Assembly (NCBI GenBank): GCA_964629875.1
Contig: CAZVRK010000004.1
Location: 53,260-117,259 of the forward strand
Direction of reading: 5' to 3'
Length of the DNA: 64,000 bases
Source: UBA3495 sp964629875
GTDB lineage: Bacteria > Chloroflexota > Dehalococcoidia > Lucifugimonadales > UBA3495
Under the pieces are notes generated by a model that saw only the letters and a list, made by a program, of their open reading frames with translations, was not told the origin of the DNA and did no database searches. Within the stretch, counting starts at the first letter, position 1. Every line of letters starts with the position of its first letter. The position numbers and the translations under genes are program-made. Of the stretch, positions 9,083 through 15,579 are shown one piece after another.

Positions 9083-10096
9083 ATGCTTAAAGACACGTTT
9101 AATCGAAATTTGAAAGACCTTAGAATATCTGTAACAGACAGGTGCAATTTCAGATGCACTTATTGTATGCCTGCTGAGATATTTGGAGAAAGCTACGAAT
9201 TTCTCCCAAAGGAAGAGATTCTTTCATTTGAAGAGATTAGTAGACTCGCATCTATATTTGTCGAATTAGGTGTCGAAAAAATACGGATCACTGGGGGTGA
9301 GCCCCTGATGCGTAATAATCTTCAACAGTTGGTGTTTCTCCTGAATGAGGTTCCTGGGATCAAAGATCTTACCCTGACGACTAATGGGTATCTATTAGAC
9401 CAACAAGCAGAGGGCTTGAAGAAAGCGGGACTAAGTAGGATAACAGTAAGCCTAGATACCCTAGATGACGAATTATTTAAAAAAATGAATGGCCGCGGAT
9501 TCGACACTAAACGAGTTCTTTCGGGAATTGAATCGGCTAATCAGGTTGGCTTATCACCTATAAAGATAAACTCTGTAGTGCAAAAAAATGTTAACGACCA
9601 CACTATTGTTGACCTAGCTCGTCACTTCAAAGGAACAGGACACATAGTACGCTTCATTGAATATATGGATGTAGGAAATCTGAATGCGTGGAAACTCAAT
9701 GAAGTAGTTCCAGCATCAGAGATACTTAGAAAAATAGACAGTGAATTACCTCTTGAGCCCTTATCACCAAATTATACCGGAGAAGTGGCAAGCAGATATA
9801 AATACAAAGACGGATCAGGTGAAATCGGAATCATATCATCCGTATCTCAACCCTTCTGTGGTCATTGCACCAGGGCTAGATTATCTACTGATGGACGATT
9901 ATATACATGCCTATTTGGGGAAACAGGTCTTAATCTAAGAGACCCAATGCGCGATGGAGCAACACCTGAAGAATTAAAAGCGTTGATAACCACTTGCTGG
10001 GAAAAGCGAGACGACAAATATTCTGAATACAGAACTTTAAATAGTTCAGGACAGTCTAGCGCAAACAAAATAGAAATGTATCAAATCGGTGGATAA
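9083..10096 (+). CDS. moaA: GTP 3',8-cyclase (molybdenum cofactor biosynthesis)
   Basis: Radical-SAM enzyme that converts GTP to 3',8-cyclo-7,8-dihydro-GTP, the first step of molybdopterin synthesis. The N-terminal SAM cluster motif is C21-x3-C25-x2-C28 in TDRCNFRCTYCMP. The second [4Fe-4S] cluster, which binds GTP, is held by C259, C262 and C276. The GG dipeptide needed for activity closes the 337-residue protein (QIGG). RITGGEPLMR is the SAM-binding GGE motif. moaC follows two genes on, so this is a small moa cluster; no other Moa genes lie in the window. Confidence 0.95.
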   Translation: MLKDTFNRNLKDLRISVTDRCNFRCTYCMPAEIFGESYEFLPKEEILSFEEISRLASIFVELGVEKIRITGGEPLMRNNLQQLVFLLNEVPGIKDLTLTTNGYLLDQQAEGLKKAGLSRITVSLDTLDDELFKKMNGRGFDTKRVLSGIESANQVGLSPIKINSVVQKNVNDHTIVDLARHFKGTGHIVRFIEYMDVGNLNAWKLNEVVPASEILRKIDSELPLEPLSPNYTGEVASRYKYKDGSGEIGIISSVSQPFCGHCTRARLSTDGRLYTCLFGETGLNLRDPMRDGATPEELKALITTCWEKRDDKYSEYRTLNSSGQSSANKIEMYQIGG

Positions 10097-10119
10097 GAAT
10101 ATCTTACTAGAGTCATAAT

Positions 10120-10626
10120 ATGCCACGTAATCCGTCCAACAATGGTAGTGCTTTAGCCACAGAAGTATCCATACATGGTGCGTGCAAAGGCACTCGTGGA
10201 AGGGGTGGCTGGGCTGCAGTTATAAGCGATCAAGATGAGAGACACATCTTATCTGGCAATGACAGAGTCACGACTGCACAAAGAATGACATTACTGGCGG
10301 CCATTAGAGGGATAAAGCCTATCGACCCCAAAATGCCAACTGTCTTATACTCAAGTGATAGATATCTTTTAAACGCCATAAGAAATGGAAACTCACGAAC
10401 GGCCAACTTAGACTTATGGACCCAACTTCAGAAAATTCTTGATGACAGAAACATAAGATACCAATTAGTTGCCCCGCCACGCCGAGCTCCTGGGATCGAT
10501 ATCGCTAAACGCATAGCCAATATGGAAGCGAACATTTATACGATAGAACAAACAAGTAGGCCAAATACGCGTAACGGCAATCGCTCCAAGCCTCCTCGAA
10601 GACCTAAAAGGAGTACTAAACGATGA
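10120..10626 (+). CDS. RNase H-fold protein with a degenerate active site
   Basis: The 168-residue protein aligns by eye along its length with bacterial RNase HI: GACKGTRGRGGWAAVI for strand 1, VTTAQRMTLLAAI for the first helix, TVLYSSDRYLLNAI for strand 4 and GIDIAKRIAN near the end. Three of the four catalytic acids are replaced: D10 by H19, E48 by T57 and D70 by S79. Only the last aspartate (in GID) remains. It should therefore not cleave RNA, but it may still bind nucleic acid. The C-terminus is arginine/lysine-rich. Its stop overlaps the moaC start by 4 bases (ATGA), so it is co-translated with moaC. Function unknown. Confidence 0.7.
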   Translation: MPRNPSNNGSALATEVSIHGACKGTRGRGGWAAVISDQDERHILSGNDRVTTAQRMTLLAAIRGIKPIDPKMPTVLYSSDRYLLNAIRNGNSRTANLDLWTQLQKILDDRNIRYQLVAPPRRAPGIDIAKRIANMEANIYTIEQTSRPNTRNGNRSKPPRRPKRSTKR

Positions 10627-11123
10627 GCAACCATGGAAAAGACAATGATCTGTCCCTTACTCATATAGATGAACAAGGCGCTGTTAATATGGTCGACGTT
10701 GGAAACAAACCAATAACTGACCGAGAAGCAATAGCGTGTGGGTATGTTGTAGTTCAACCGAAGACGATAGAGCTTATACAGCAAGGATTAATGAAAAAAG
10801 GCGACGTCATAACCATTGCACAGTTGGCAGGGATAATGGGAGCAAAGCAAACGTCAAATTTGATACCTTTGTGTCATCCGTTACCACTAAATAAAGTTGA
10901 CGTGCAAATTGAAATACACCCCGCTGACAACAGGCTTCTTGTAACCGGCACAGCTTCTACTTCGTCTAAGACTGGAGTAGAAATGGAAGCTCTCACGGCA
11001 GTTTCAATAGCTTGCCTGACACTATACGACATGTGTAAGGCCGTAGATCACAAAATACAGATAGACCAAGTAAGATTGTTGCGAAAGACTGGGGGCCAAA
11101 GCGGAGATTTATTTTTAGAGTAA
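10623..11123 (+). CDS. moaC: Cyclic pyranopterin monophosphate synthase
   Basis: Acts after MoaA to make cyclic pyranopterin monophosphate, the molybdopterin precursor. Family motifs present in the 166 residues are LTHIDEQGAVNMVDVGNKP, SNLIPLCHPLPLNKVDV and GVEMEALTAVSIACLTLYDM. The last two hold the conserved histidine and lysine/acidic residues of the active site. The start overlaps the RNase H-like gene by 4 bases. It is the last gene of the plus-strand run; 256 bp without a gene follow up to the tRNA. Confidence 0.95.
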   Translation: MSNHGKDNDLSLTHIDEQGAVNMVDVGNKPITDREAIACGYVVVQPKTIELIQQGLMKKGDVITIAQLAGIMGAKQTSNLIPLCHPLPLNKVDVQIEIHPADNRLLVTGTASTSSKTGVEMEALTAVSIACLTLYDMCKAVDHKIQIDQVRLLRKTGGQSGDLFLE

Positions 11124-11307
11124 ACAAAAAAGTACTCAACCATATAAACCCTTGCCCCTTTTAGGAATAACTCTTTTCCCCGACTTAGTCCTATTTCGCC
11201 GTAAATAGCATTCCTATTAACTATCTTTTCCTATTTGGCTAAAGACATTCACAGATGATTTAAGGAAGGCAACGAAGTTCTATTTCTTCCCTAGTGGCGA
11301 AATAACC

Positions 11308-11336
11308 TTGAACAATTGTAAACGTAAATGTACTAT
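11308..11336 (+). promoter_or_regulatory. Possible promoter of tRNA-Met
   Basis: TTGAAC (11308-11313), a 17-base spacer, then TACTAT (11331-11336), about 43 bases ahead of the tRNA. Each box matches 4 of 6 consensus positions. The rest of 11124-11379 holds a distant inverted repeat (TATTTCGCC at 11192 and GGCGAAATA at 11296) and nothing else I recognise. Confidence 0.35.
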
Positions 11337-11379
11337 TAATACCGAGTCGAATTTGGCGTTTGGCCATAAGACTCCAAGT

Positions 11380-11455
11380 GGCAGCGTAGCTCAGGGGTTA
11401 GAGCGGGCGCTTCATAAGCGCTAGGTCACTGGTTCAAATCCAGTCGTTGCCACCA
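11380..11455 (+). tRNA. tRNA with anticodon CAT (elongator Met, or Ile2)
   Basis: Complete cloverleaf: acceptor GGCAGCG/CGTTGCC, D stem GCTC/GAGC, anticodon stem GGCGC/GCGCT with loop TTCATAA, T arm ACTGG-TTCAAAT-CCAGT, discriminator A and encoded CCA. The acceptor stem pairs from its first base and the anticodon stem lacks the three G-C pairs of initiators, so it is not the initiator. CAT could also be the lysidine-modified Ile tRNA; sequence alone does not decide. Its 3' half is repeated at 13108-13158, marking it as an integration site. Confidence 0.93.
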
Positions 11456-11459
11456 ATAT
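11409..11459 (+). repeat. Left copy of 51-bp direct repeat (attachment site within tRNA)
   Basis: Covers the anticodon arm through CCA and the next few bases. It matches 13108-13158 at 50 of 51 positions, differing by one base in the acceptor stem. Such a duplication of a tRNA 3' end is the usual trace of tyrosine-integrase insertion. Confidence 0.85.
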
Positions 11460-11530
11460 GTGAGCACGAATTTGGCATATATGCTGACTGCATCTCCCAG
11501 CCCTCTATTTTTTCACCACTTTTTTCACCA

Positions 11531-11671
11531 CTAAGCGTCGGAAAACACGACATTTCCGTTATTTTCCCAATACTCATAGAGCTTATCCATTGCGGACTTA
11601 GTGATACGGCTACGAGATTAATCAAGACTCAGGTGGTGGTATCTGTTCTATATGGACACGCTCAACTCTAG
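11531..11671 (-). pseudogene. Tyrosine recombinase C-terminal remnant
   Basis: The minus strand reads LELSVSI*NRYHHLSLD*, then SRSRITKSAMDKLYEYWENN and eight more residues up to a TAG at 11533-11531. The segment around NRYHHLS matches the C-terminal catalytic-tyrosine region of phage-type integrases (RYxHLS). Two in-frame stops interrupt it, and the catalytic Arg-His regions upstream are gone. It points toward the adjacent tRNA, as expected for the integrase of the element. Confidence 0.55.
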
Positions 11672-11705
11672 GTAATTATTACATCTTTGTGAATGTATTC
11701 AGCGG

Positions 11706-11757
11706 TTGACAATAATGAGAATGAGACTTATTCTTATATAAATGAGAATGATTCTTA
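11706..11757 (+). promoter_or_regulatory. Promoter with tandem Fur-family (Fur/Zur-like) operators
   Basis: TTGACA (11706-11711), a 17-base spacer and TATTCT (11729-11734) form a good sigma-70-type promoter. Two palindromes overlap it: TGAGAAT/ATTCTTA with a 7-base centre (11716-11736), and TGAGAATGATTCTTA (11743-11757), a 7-1-7 box of the form bound by Fur-family proteins. The second box resembles actinobacterial Zur sites (about TGAAAATGATTTTCA) at 12 of 15 positions. A bound repressor would cover the -10 region and the start site. Which metal is sensed is inference. Confidence 0.65.
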
Positions 11758-11854
11758 TACAAGCAGTTGGCTGCTTAATTTTATGTAAGTTTTAAATAAG
11801 CAAACATAAATTCAAGTATGGGCAACTAAAAACATATAGCGAGGAGTAACTAAA

Positions 11855-12049
11855 ATGAATCTGACAGCGTATAGCGTGAAATTAAAAAAGACAGTAGAAA
11901 TTGCTGAACCCGAAATAGTTACCATGAAAAATGGCAGAAAGGCTGTTCGAGGAGTAGCCGCTGAAGACCCAACGCAAAAAGTATTTAGAATAATAGGCGA
12001 CAATCAAGTGGCTGAGATAGAAAAGCAAATTAGTGAGAGATTGAAATAA
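11855..12049 (+). CDS. Cysteine-less DUF5679-like small protein
   Basis: The 64-residue protein has a strong ribosome-binding site (GAGGAG, 9 bases upstream). Its sequence LTAYSVKLKKTVEI, then EPEIVTMKNGRKAVRGV and QKVFRII follows the DUF5679 family as I remember it: AYCVKCxxKxE, (V)TLKNGRxAxxG, CPxCGTKxFRI. In that alignment all four zinc-ligand cysteines are missing: serine and leucine replace the first pair, and the CPxC pair becomes AAEDP. A 17-residue charged helix is added at the C-terminus. With the Fur/Zur-like operators upstream, it may be a zinc-independent stand-in used under metal limitation. The family call is from memory; the function of DUF5679 itself is unknown. Confidence 0.6.
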   Translation: MNLTAYSVKLKKTVEIAEPEIVTMKNGRKAVRGVAAEDPTQKVFRIIGDNQVAEIEKQISERLK

Positions 12050-12074
12050 ATATCAACTATAAATAGTAAATCCC

Positions 12075-12159
12075 GCTGGGCAGGCAATTGCTTCTATAAG
12101 CATCCCATACGAATTGTTATTGGTCCTCCCCGATAACTTTCTGATATAACCTGCCCAGC
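12075..12159. repeat. Long-range inverted repeat downstream of the DUF5679-like gene
   Basis: GCTGGGCAGG (12075-12084) and CCTGCCCAGC (12150-12159) are perfect 10-bp complements enclosing 65 bases. There is no T-run after it, so it is not a classical terminator. It could close a structured RNA or be the ends of a decayed small element. Confidence 0.4.
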
Positions 12160-12214
12160 ACCTGCACTGCGAAACATTTTGCAAACCTATAAATCATCCT
12201 TCAGAGAGTGGGCT

Positions 12215-12307
12215 ATGACGGGACTTGTTGCGTATAGGATATTCGATGAGGTGAAGACTAGGCAGATAGGTATTCTTCCGTACTTGAGGGAAGTATTCCC
12301 AGATTAA
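12215..12307 (+). CDS. Possible small peptide (30 residues)
   Basis: ATG at 12215 reads MTGLVAYRIFDEVKTRQIGI and ends LPYLREVFPD before TAA at 12305-12307. The frame is open for about 20 more codons upstream, so this may be the end of a broken larger gene. There is a weak GAGAG upstream. No family recognised. Confidence 0.25.
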   Translation: MTGLVAYRIFDEVKTRQIGILPYLREVFPD

Positions 12308-12317
12308 AGGAACACTC

Positions 12318-12557
12318 ATGGAATTTGACAGCTTAATCGAGCACATTATGATTAACCCAGATGTACTTCAGGTTAAGGAAGACTACATGTATCTGTACCG
12401 TAGTCTAGAGGCAGAAGGTCTGTCTCAAAACACTGGTGATGGATTTAACATGGCGTTTGTTCTTCTAGATAGAGCTTACCAAATAATGTCATTGCGACCT
12501 ATGCCACAAATAGTTACAGGTGAAGTGAAAGAGGACCCAGAGACTAGGAGTCGGTAA
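12318..12557 (+). CDS. Hypothetical protein (79 residues)
   Basis: Starts 11 bases after the previous small frame, with AAAGGAA ahead of the ATG. The product is acidic and probably helical (MEFDSLIEHIMINPDVLQVK, later FNMAFVLLDRAYQIMSLRP), soluble, without signal or membrane segments. No family recognised. It lies inside the decayed tRNA-associated island and is probably cargo or a leftover. Confidence 0.5.
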   Translation: MEFDSLIEHIMINPDVLQVKEDYMYLYRSLEAEGLSQNTGDGFNMAFVLLDRAYQIMSLRPMPQIVTGEVKEDPETRSR

Positions 12558-12772
12558 AAATTAAAACGCTACATAGGCATTTGAGCGCCTTCTAGATATG
12601 TCCCAGCACACCTGTTTTCAGCTTACACTGCATAGAATAGAGTCTAATTCTTAATATAACTTTATATTATCCAAGCATGCCTTTTCATAGAATTTTTCTT
12701 TTTTTGAGGAATACCTACTAAGTTAGAAAAAGCATCTCGAAATAGCACAACCGGGGGGGCGAAAGTCTGTCT

Positions 12773-12889
12773 TTAAAATAATCTCAGAAAGTCATCGTAT
12801 TTGATAAATACTTGAATTACTTCAAGAAATACCAGAGCACCAAGTAGAACAATAATCCACACTAAAAGATTATTTGTTTTGTCATTCAT
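12773..12889 (-). CDS. Possible single-pass membrane small protein (38 residues)
   Basis: On the minus strand ATG at 12889-12887 follows GAGGG by 6 bases. The product reads MNDKTNNLLVWIIVLLGALV and continues FLEVIQVFIKYDDFLRLF to a TAA. It has a short polar N-terminus, one hydrophobic helix of about 18 residues and a charged tail, a common plan for small membrane proteins. Nothing else codes in 12558-13191 apart from this frame and the tRNA fragment. Confidence 0.4.
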   Translation of the reverse strand: MNDKTNNLLVWIIVLLGALVFLEVIQVFIKYDDFLRLF

Positions 12890-13107
12890 ACAACCCTCAT
12901 ATACTCCCTGAGATTGATATACAGCGTTTTAATTAACTGACAGGGTAATACCCTAACCATATAGGATTTATTCTGTGGCTTGGGTATTAGAGGGTTCTGA
13001 TTTTCACCAGTTTCTTCACCGGTTGGTTTGCAGGTATCTGAACTATTGCGGACTTATATGTATAAGCTTTTGTGTTGGTTGAAGAGGGGCTGAGAGTCGG
13101 GGAATTT

Positions 13108-13158
13108 GCTTCATAAGCGCTAGGTCACTGGTTCAAATCCAGTCATTGCCACCAATAT
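13108..13158 (+). repeat. Right copy of 51-bp direct repeat (tRNA 3' fragment)
   Basis: Repeats the anticodon arm, T arm and CCA end of the tRNA at 11380-11455 with one change (G to A in the acceptor stem). The 5' half of the tRNA is absent, so this is not a gene but the far attachment site of the island. Confidence 0.85.
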
Positions 13159-13191
13159 TGTGCAGCACCCCTAGAATTAGGCGTACGACGT

Positions 13192-14094
13192 CTAATCGTC
13201 GGACTCTAGTCTACCACCCAATTCACTCAAGAAATCCTCAATTTCGGGAGAGAGTGTCACTGTTGGCCCTGAAGCCTCTTCAGGTTTATCTTCAGAATCT
13301 AGCTGGGCATCGTAATAAGCTTCCATCTGCTCGATAAGTTGTTTCAGTTCATCGTTGCGTTCTACCGCTGAACTAAGTTCGCGATACTGTCTTTGTCCTC
13401 TTCTCATCGGGGCTAGATCTGATGGTATATTCCCATATACTGACGATAAAACTTCGATCATTCTCGAGGTTCCAGTATAGTCTTCCTCCAACTGGAGATA
13501 TTGTGGAAGATGCACCATGAAATTGATAGCCTCTATCCCCATCTTCTCAATACCCTCAGACACGAGATTCATAATGGTAGTAGGCCCTTGATAGGTGCTT
13601 TGTCTGAGTTTGAAATTAGAAACTTCCTTAATTTGTGGGACTTCGCCTAACGAACCTGTAACCAGTAACGGCCTTGTATGGGGTACAGCATCGTACATGG
13701 CTCCCAAACGACAATACCGTTTTACCTTAAAATACTCGATTACTTCTAAGATAGAATCAGTATATTCCTCGCTGTTAGCGTGGGGCTCCATCAAATGCAA
13801 AAATAAATAATCATTACCATCTTCTGATGAAGCGTATTTGATGCTGCTATTAGGTACAGTGACTTCTCGTTTACCTTGAACTAACTTCATAGTTGGTCTA
13901 TATCTAGTAAAGTCGAAAAACTTTCCGGGTTGAGTCAACTTCCCAAGCTCTTTAGATCCCATAAAGTGTTCAAGGCGGTTCAATGTAAGGGTGCCGACAC
14001 TACCCACATCCACCCAGGGACGCACCATGGCAAATACATGAGGATCTTTTAACTCCGGAAGTTCATCAACTATTTCAAAAGCACCGATGTTCAT
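13192..14094 (-). CDS. PAC2-family protein (proteasome-assembly-chaperone-like)
   Basis: The 300-residue protein shows the PAC2 fold pattern: a start of the type VDELPELKDPHVFAMVRPWV, then DVGSVGTLTLNRL, FFDFTRYRPTM and, after the centre, a GxxY/V-V-P-HTRPLLVTG stretch (AMYDAVPHTRPLLVTGS). Bacterial PAC2 proteins are found in actinobacteria and Chloroflexota, some of which have proteasomes; their role in bacteria is not settled. An acidic C-terminal tail (DSEDKPEEASG) ends the protein. It stands alone, convergent with the island and divergent from the MFS gene. Confidence 0.7.
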   Translation of the reverse strand: MNIGAFEIVDELPELKDPHVFAMVRPWVDVGSVGTLTLNRLEHFMGSKELGKLTQPGKFFDFTRYRPTMKLVQGKREVTVPNSSIKYASSEDGNDYLFLHLMEPHANSEEYTDSILEVIEYFKVKRYCRLGAMYDAVPHTRPLLVTGSLGEVPQIKEVSNFKLRQSTYQGPTTIMNLVSEGIEKMGIEAINFMVHLPQYLQLEEDYTGTSRMIEVLSSVYGNIPSDLAPMRRGQRQYRELSSAVERNDELKQLIEQMEAYYDAQLDSEDKPEEASGPTVTLSPEIEDFLSELGGRLESDD

Positions 14095-14271
14095 AACGAT
14101 ATCTTGCCAGAATTAACTAACGGTTTCAAGACTTCTACGCATTAATAAGCGTAAAATTGGAAACTAATAATCCTTACGTAATATGTGCTAGACTCTTGTG
14201 ATGCTCTACCATACCAACGGCTTATATAAGACCGTAAATACACAATATGAAGAACCTATAGGTCAACTCCG

Positions 14272-15522
14272 ATGAGCACACCTATAGGTGATGGCGATTC
14301 ACACGAACCACAATCTAGATTCGCAGGAATAACAGCGGCATTAAGATATCCGGATATCAGAACATTATTCATCTCCACATTCGCAAACCAATTTGGACAG
14401 GGCACTTCACATGTGATAATCGGCTGGCTTGTGTTGGATATGACAGGATCTGCGTTACTCGTTGGTGTCGCGTTTGCGGTTCGTTCAGCACCAAACCTGA
14501 TTGTTGGGCTGGCAGCAGGCCCAATAACAGATCGATATGATCGACGCATACTCATGAAAATCGCCGTCATAGGACTTATGCTGACGGCTTTGACATTATC
14601 AGGTTTAGTTTATTTTGACATAATAACGATATCTAGCCTACTATGCGGCGTATTTTTTCTTGGTGCCTTCCAGGCTATGTATATGACAGCCAGGCAGGCT
14701 TATGTGTACGATATAGTAGGGGCAAACAGAGCTATTAGTGGACTAGCGCTGATCGGACTCGCGCAAAGAATAAGCCAGCTAATCGGGGCTCTTCTAGCGG
14801 GCACTACTATTCTGTACATAGGAGGCTCAGGGCCATTCCTCGCTATGGCCATTGGATACTTAATTGGCCTTACATGTATATTCCTGTTAGTAGAAGTAGG
14901 AGATTCAGCCCCTGACCGTCAAGAAACTATAGTAGAAAATTTAATTAACTACTTTAAGGCTCTCAGATCCAATCGATTATTACTGAGCCTTATGATTTCC
15001 ACTGCTGGAGCTGAAATATTAGGGTTTTCCCATGCGGTGATCTTGCCAATACTCGCTCTTCAGGTCTTAGACGTAGGGCCAGAAGGACTTGGACTTTTAA
15101 CTGCATCACGATTTGTTGGTGCAACCGTCGGAATCACGGGATTAGCGATAGCAGGGGATGTAAAGAGACCTGGAGCATTATTATTGGCAACAATGTTCTT
15201 TTTTGGAATTTCACAAATAGTATTGGGATATGCACAAACGTTCTGGGTTGCCGTAACATTAGTAGCCATAGTCAACATCATGGCCACAATGAGTGACGTA
15301 CTACACCAATCTCTCCTACAATTAAGCGTATCAAATGAACAACGAGGACGAGCAATGGGATCCTGGATAATAGGGATTGGCACGGCGCCTATAGGGCAAA
15401 GCGAAGTTGGACTATTAGCAGGAGCAACTGATTCCAAGACTGCATTACTAATAAATGGAGCGTCACTCGCGATATTAGCGCTAATAATGGCTGTGTTATT
15501 ACCTAAACTTCGAAAGTTGTGA
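14272..15522 (+). CDS. MFS transporter
   Basis: Major facilitator of 416 residues with about 12 hydrophobic helices, in the cytoplasmic membrane. The loop between helices 2 and 3 has GPITDRYDRRILMK, the MFS motif A. The layout resembles the drug/metabolite exporters of the enterobactin-exporter-like (MFS_3) group, with a short cytoplasmic N-terminus containing the ALRYPDIRTLF element typical of that group. The substrate is unknown. Divergent from the PAC2 gene; the S9 peptidase follows after 57 bases. Confidence 0.82.
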   Translation: MSTPIGDGDSHEPQSRFAGITAALRYPDIRTLFISTFANQFGQGTSHVIIGWLVLDMTGSALLVGVAFAVRSAPNLIVGLAAGPITDRYDRRILMKIAVIGLMLTALTLSGLVYFDIITISSLLCGVFFLGAFQAMYMTARQAYVYDIVGANRAISGLALIGLAQRISQLIGALLAGTTILYIGGSGPFLAMAIGYLIGLTCIFLLVEVGDSAPDRQETIVENLINYFKALRSNRLLLSLMISTAGAEILGFSHAVILPILALQVLDVGPEGLGLLTASRFVGATVGITGLAIAGDVKRPGALLLATMFFFGISQIVLGYAQTFWVAVTLVAIVNIMATMSDVLHQSLLQLSVSNEQRGRAMGSWIIGIGTAPIGQSEVGLLAGATDSKTALLINGASLAILALIMAVLLPKLRKL

Positions 15523-15579
15523 TTTCTAATACGACATACAATACTTACAAATAACTATAGATAGTGGAGCTGAATACTT

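Larger units (their letters stand above)
11409..13158. mobile_element. Decayed tRNA-integrated island (about 1.7 kb)
   Basis: Bounded by the two 51-bp repeats of the tRNA 3' end. Next to the intact tRNA lies the remnant of a tyrosine integrase pointing at it, the usual layout at an attachment site. Inside are a Fur/Zur-box gene (11855-12049), two small hypothetical genes, a possible small membrane protein and a large share of non-coding DNA. The short cargo and broken integrase indicate a degraded, immobile element. A stretch at 12990-13080 resembles the DNA around the end of the integrase remnant (paired GTGAA-AA-TGGTGAAAA motifs on the minus strand). It could derive from a second element's integrase; weak evidence. 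Confidence 0.65.

Noticed and set aside
13108..13158. Second tRNA-Met gene
   Set aside because: Only the 3' half is present; the acceptor 5' strand and D arm are missing.
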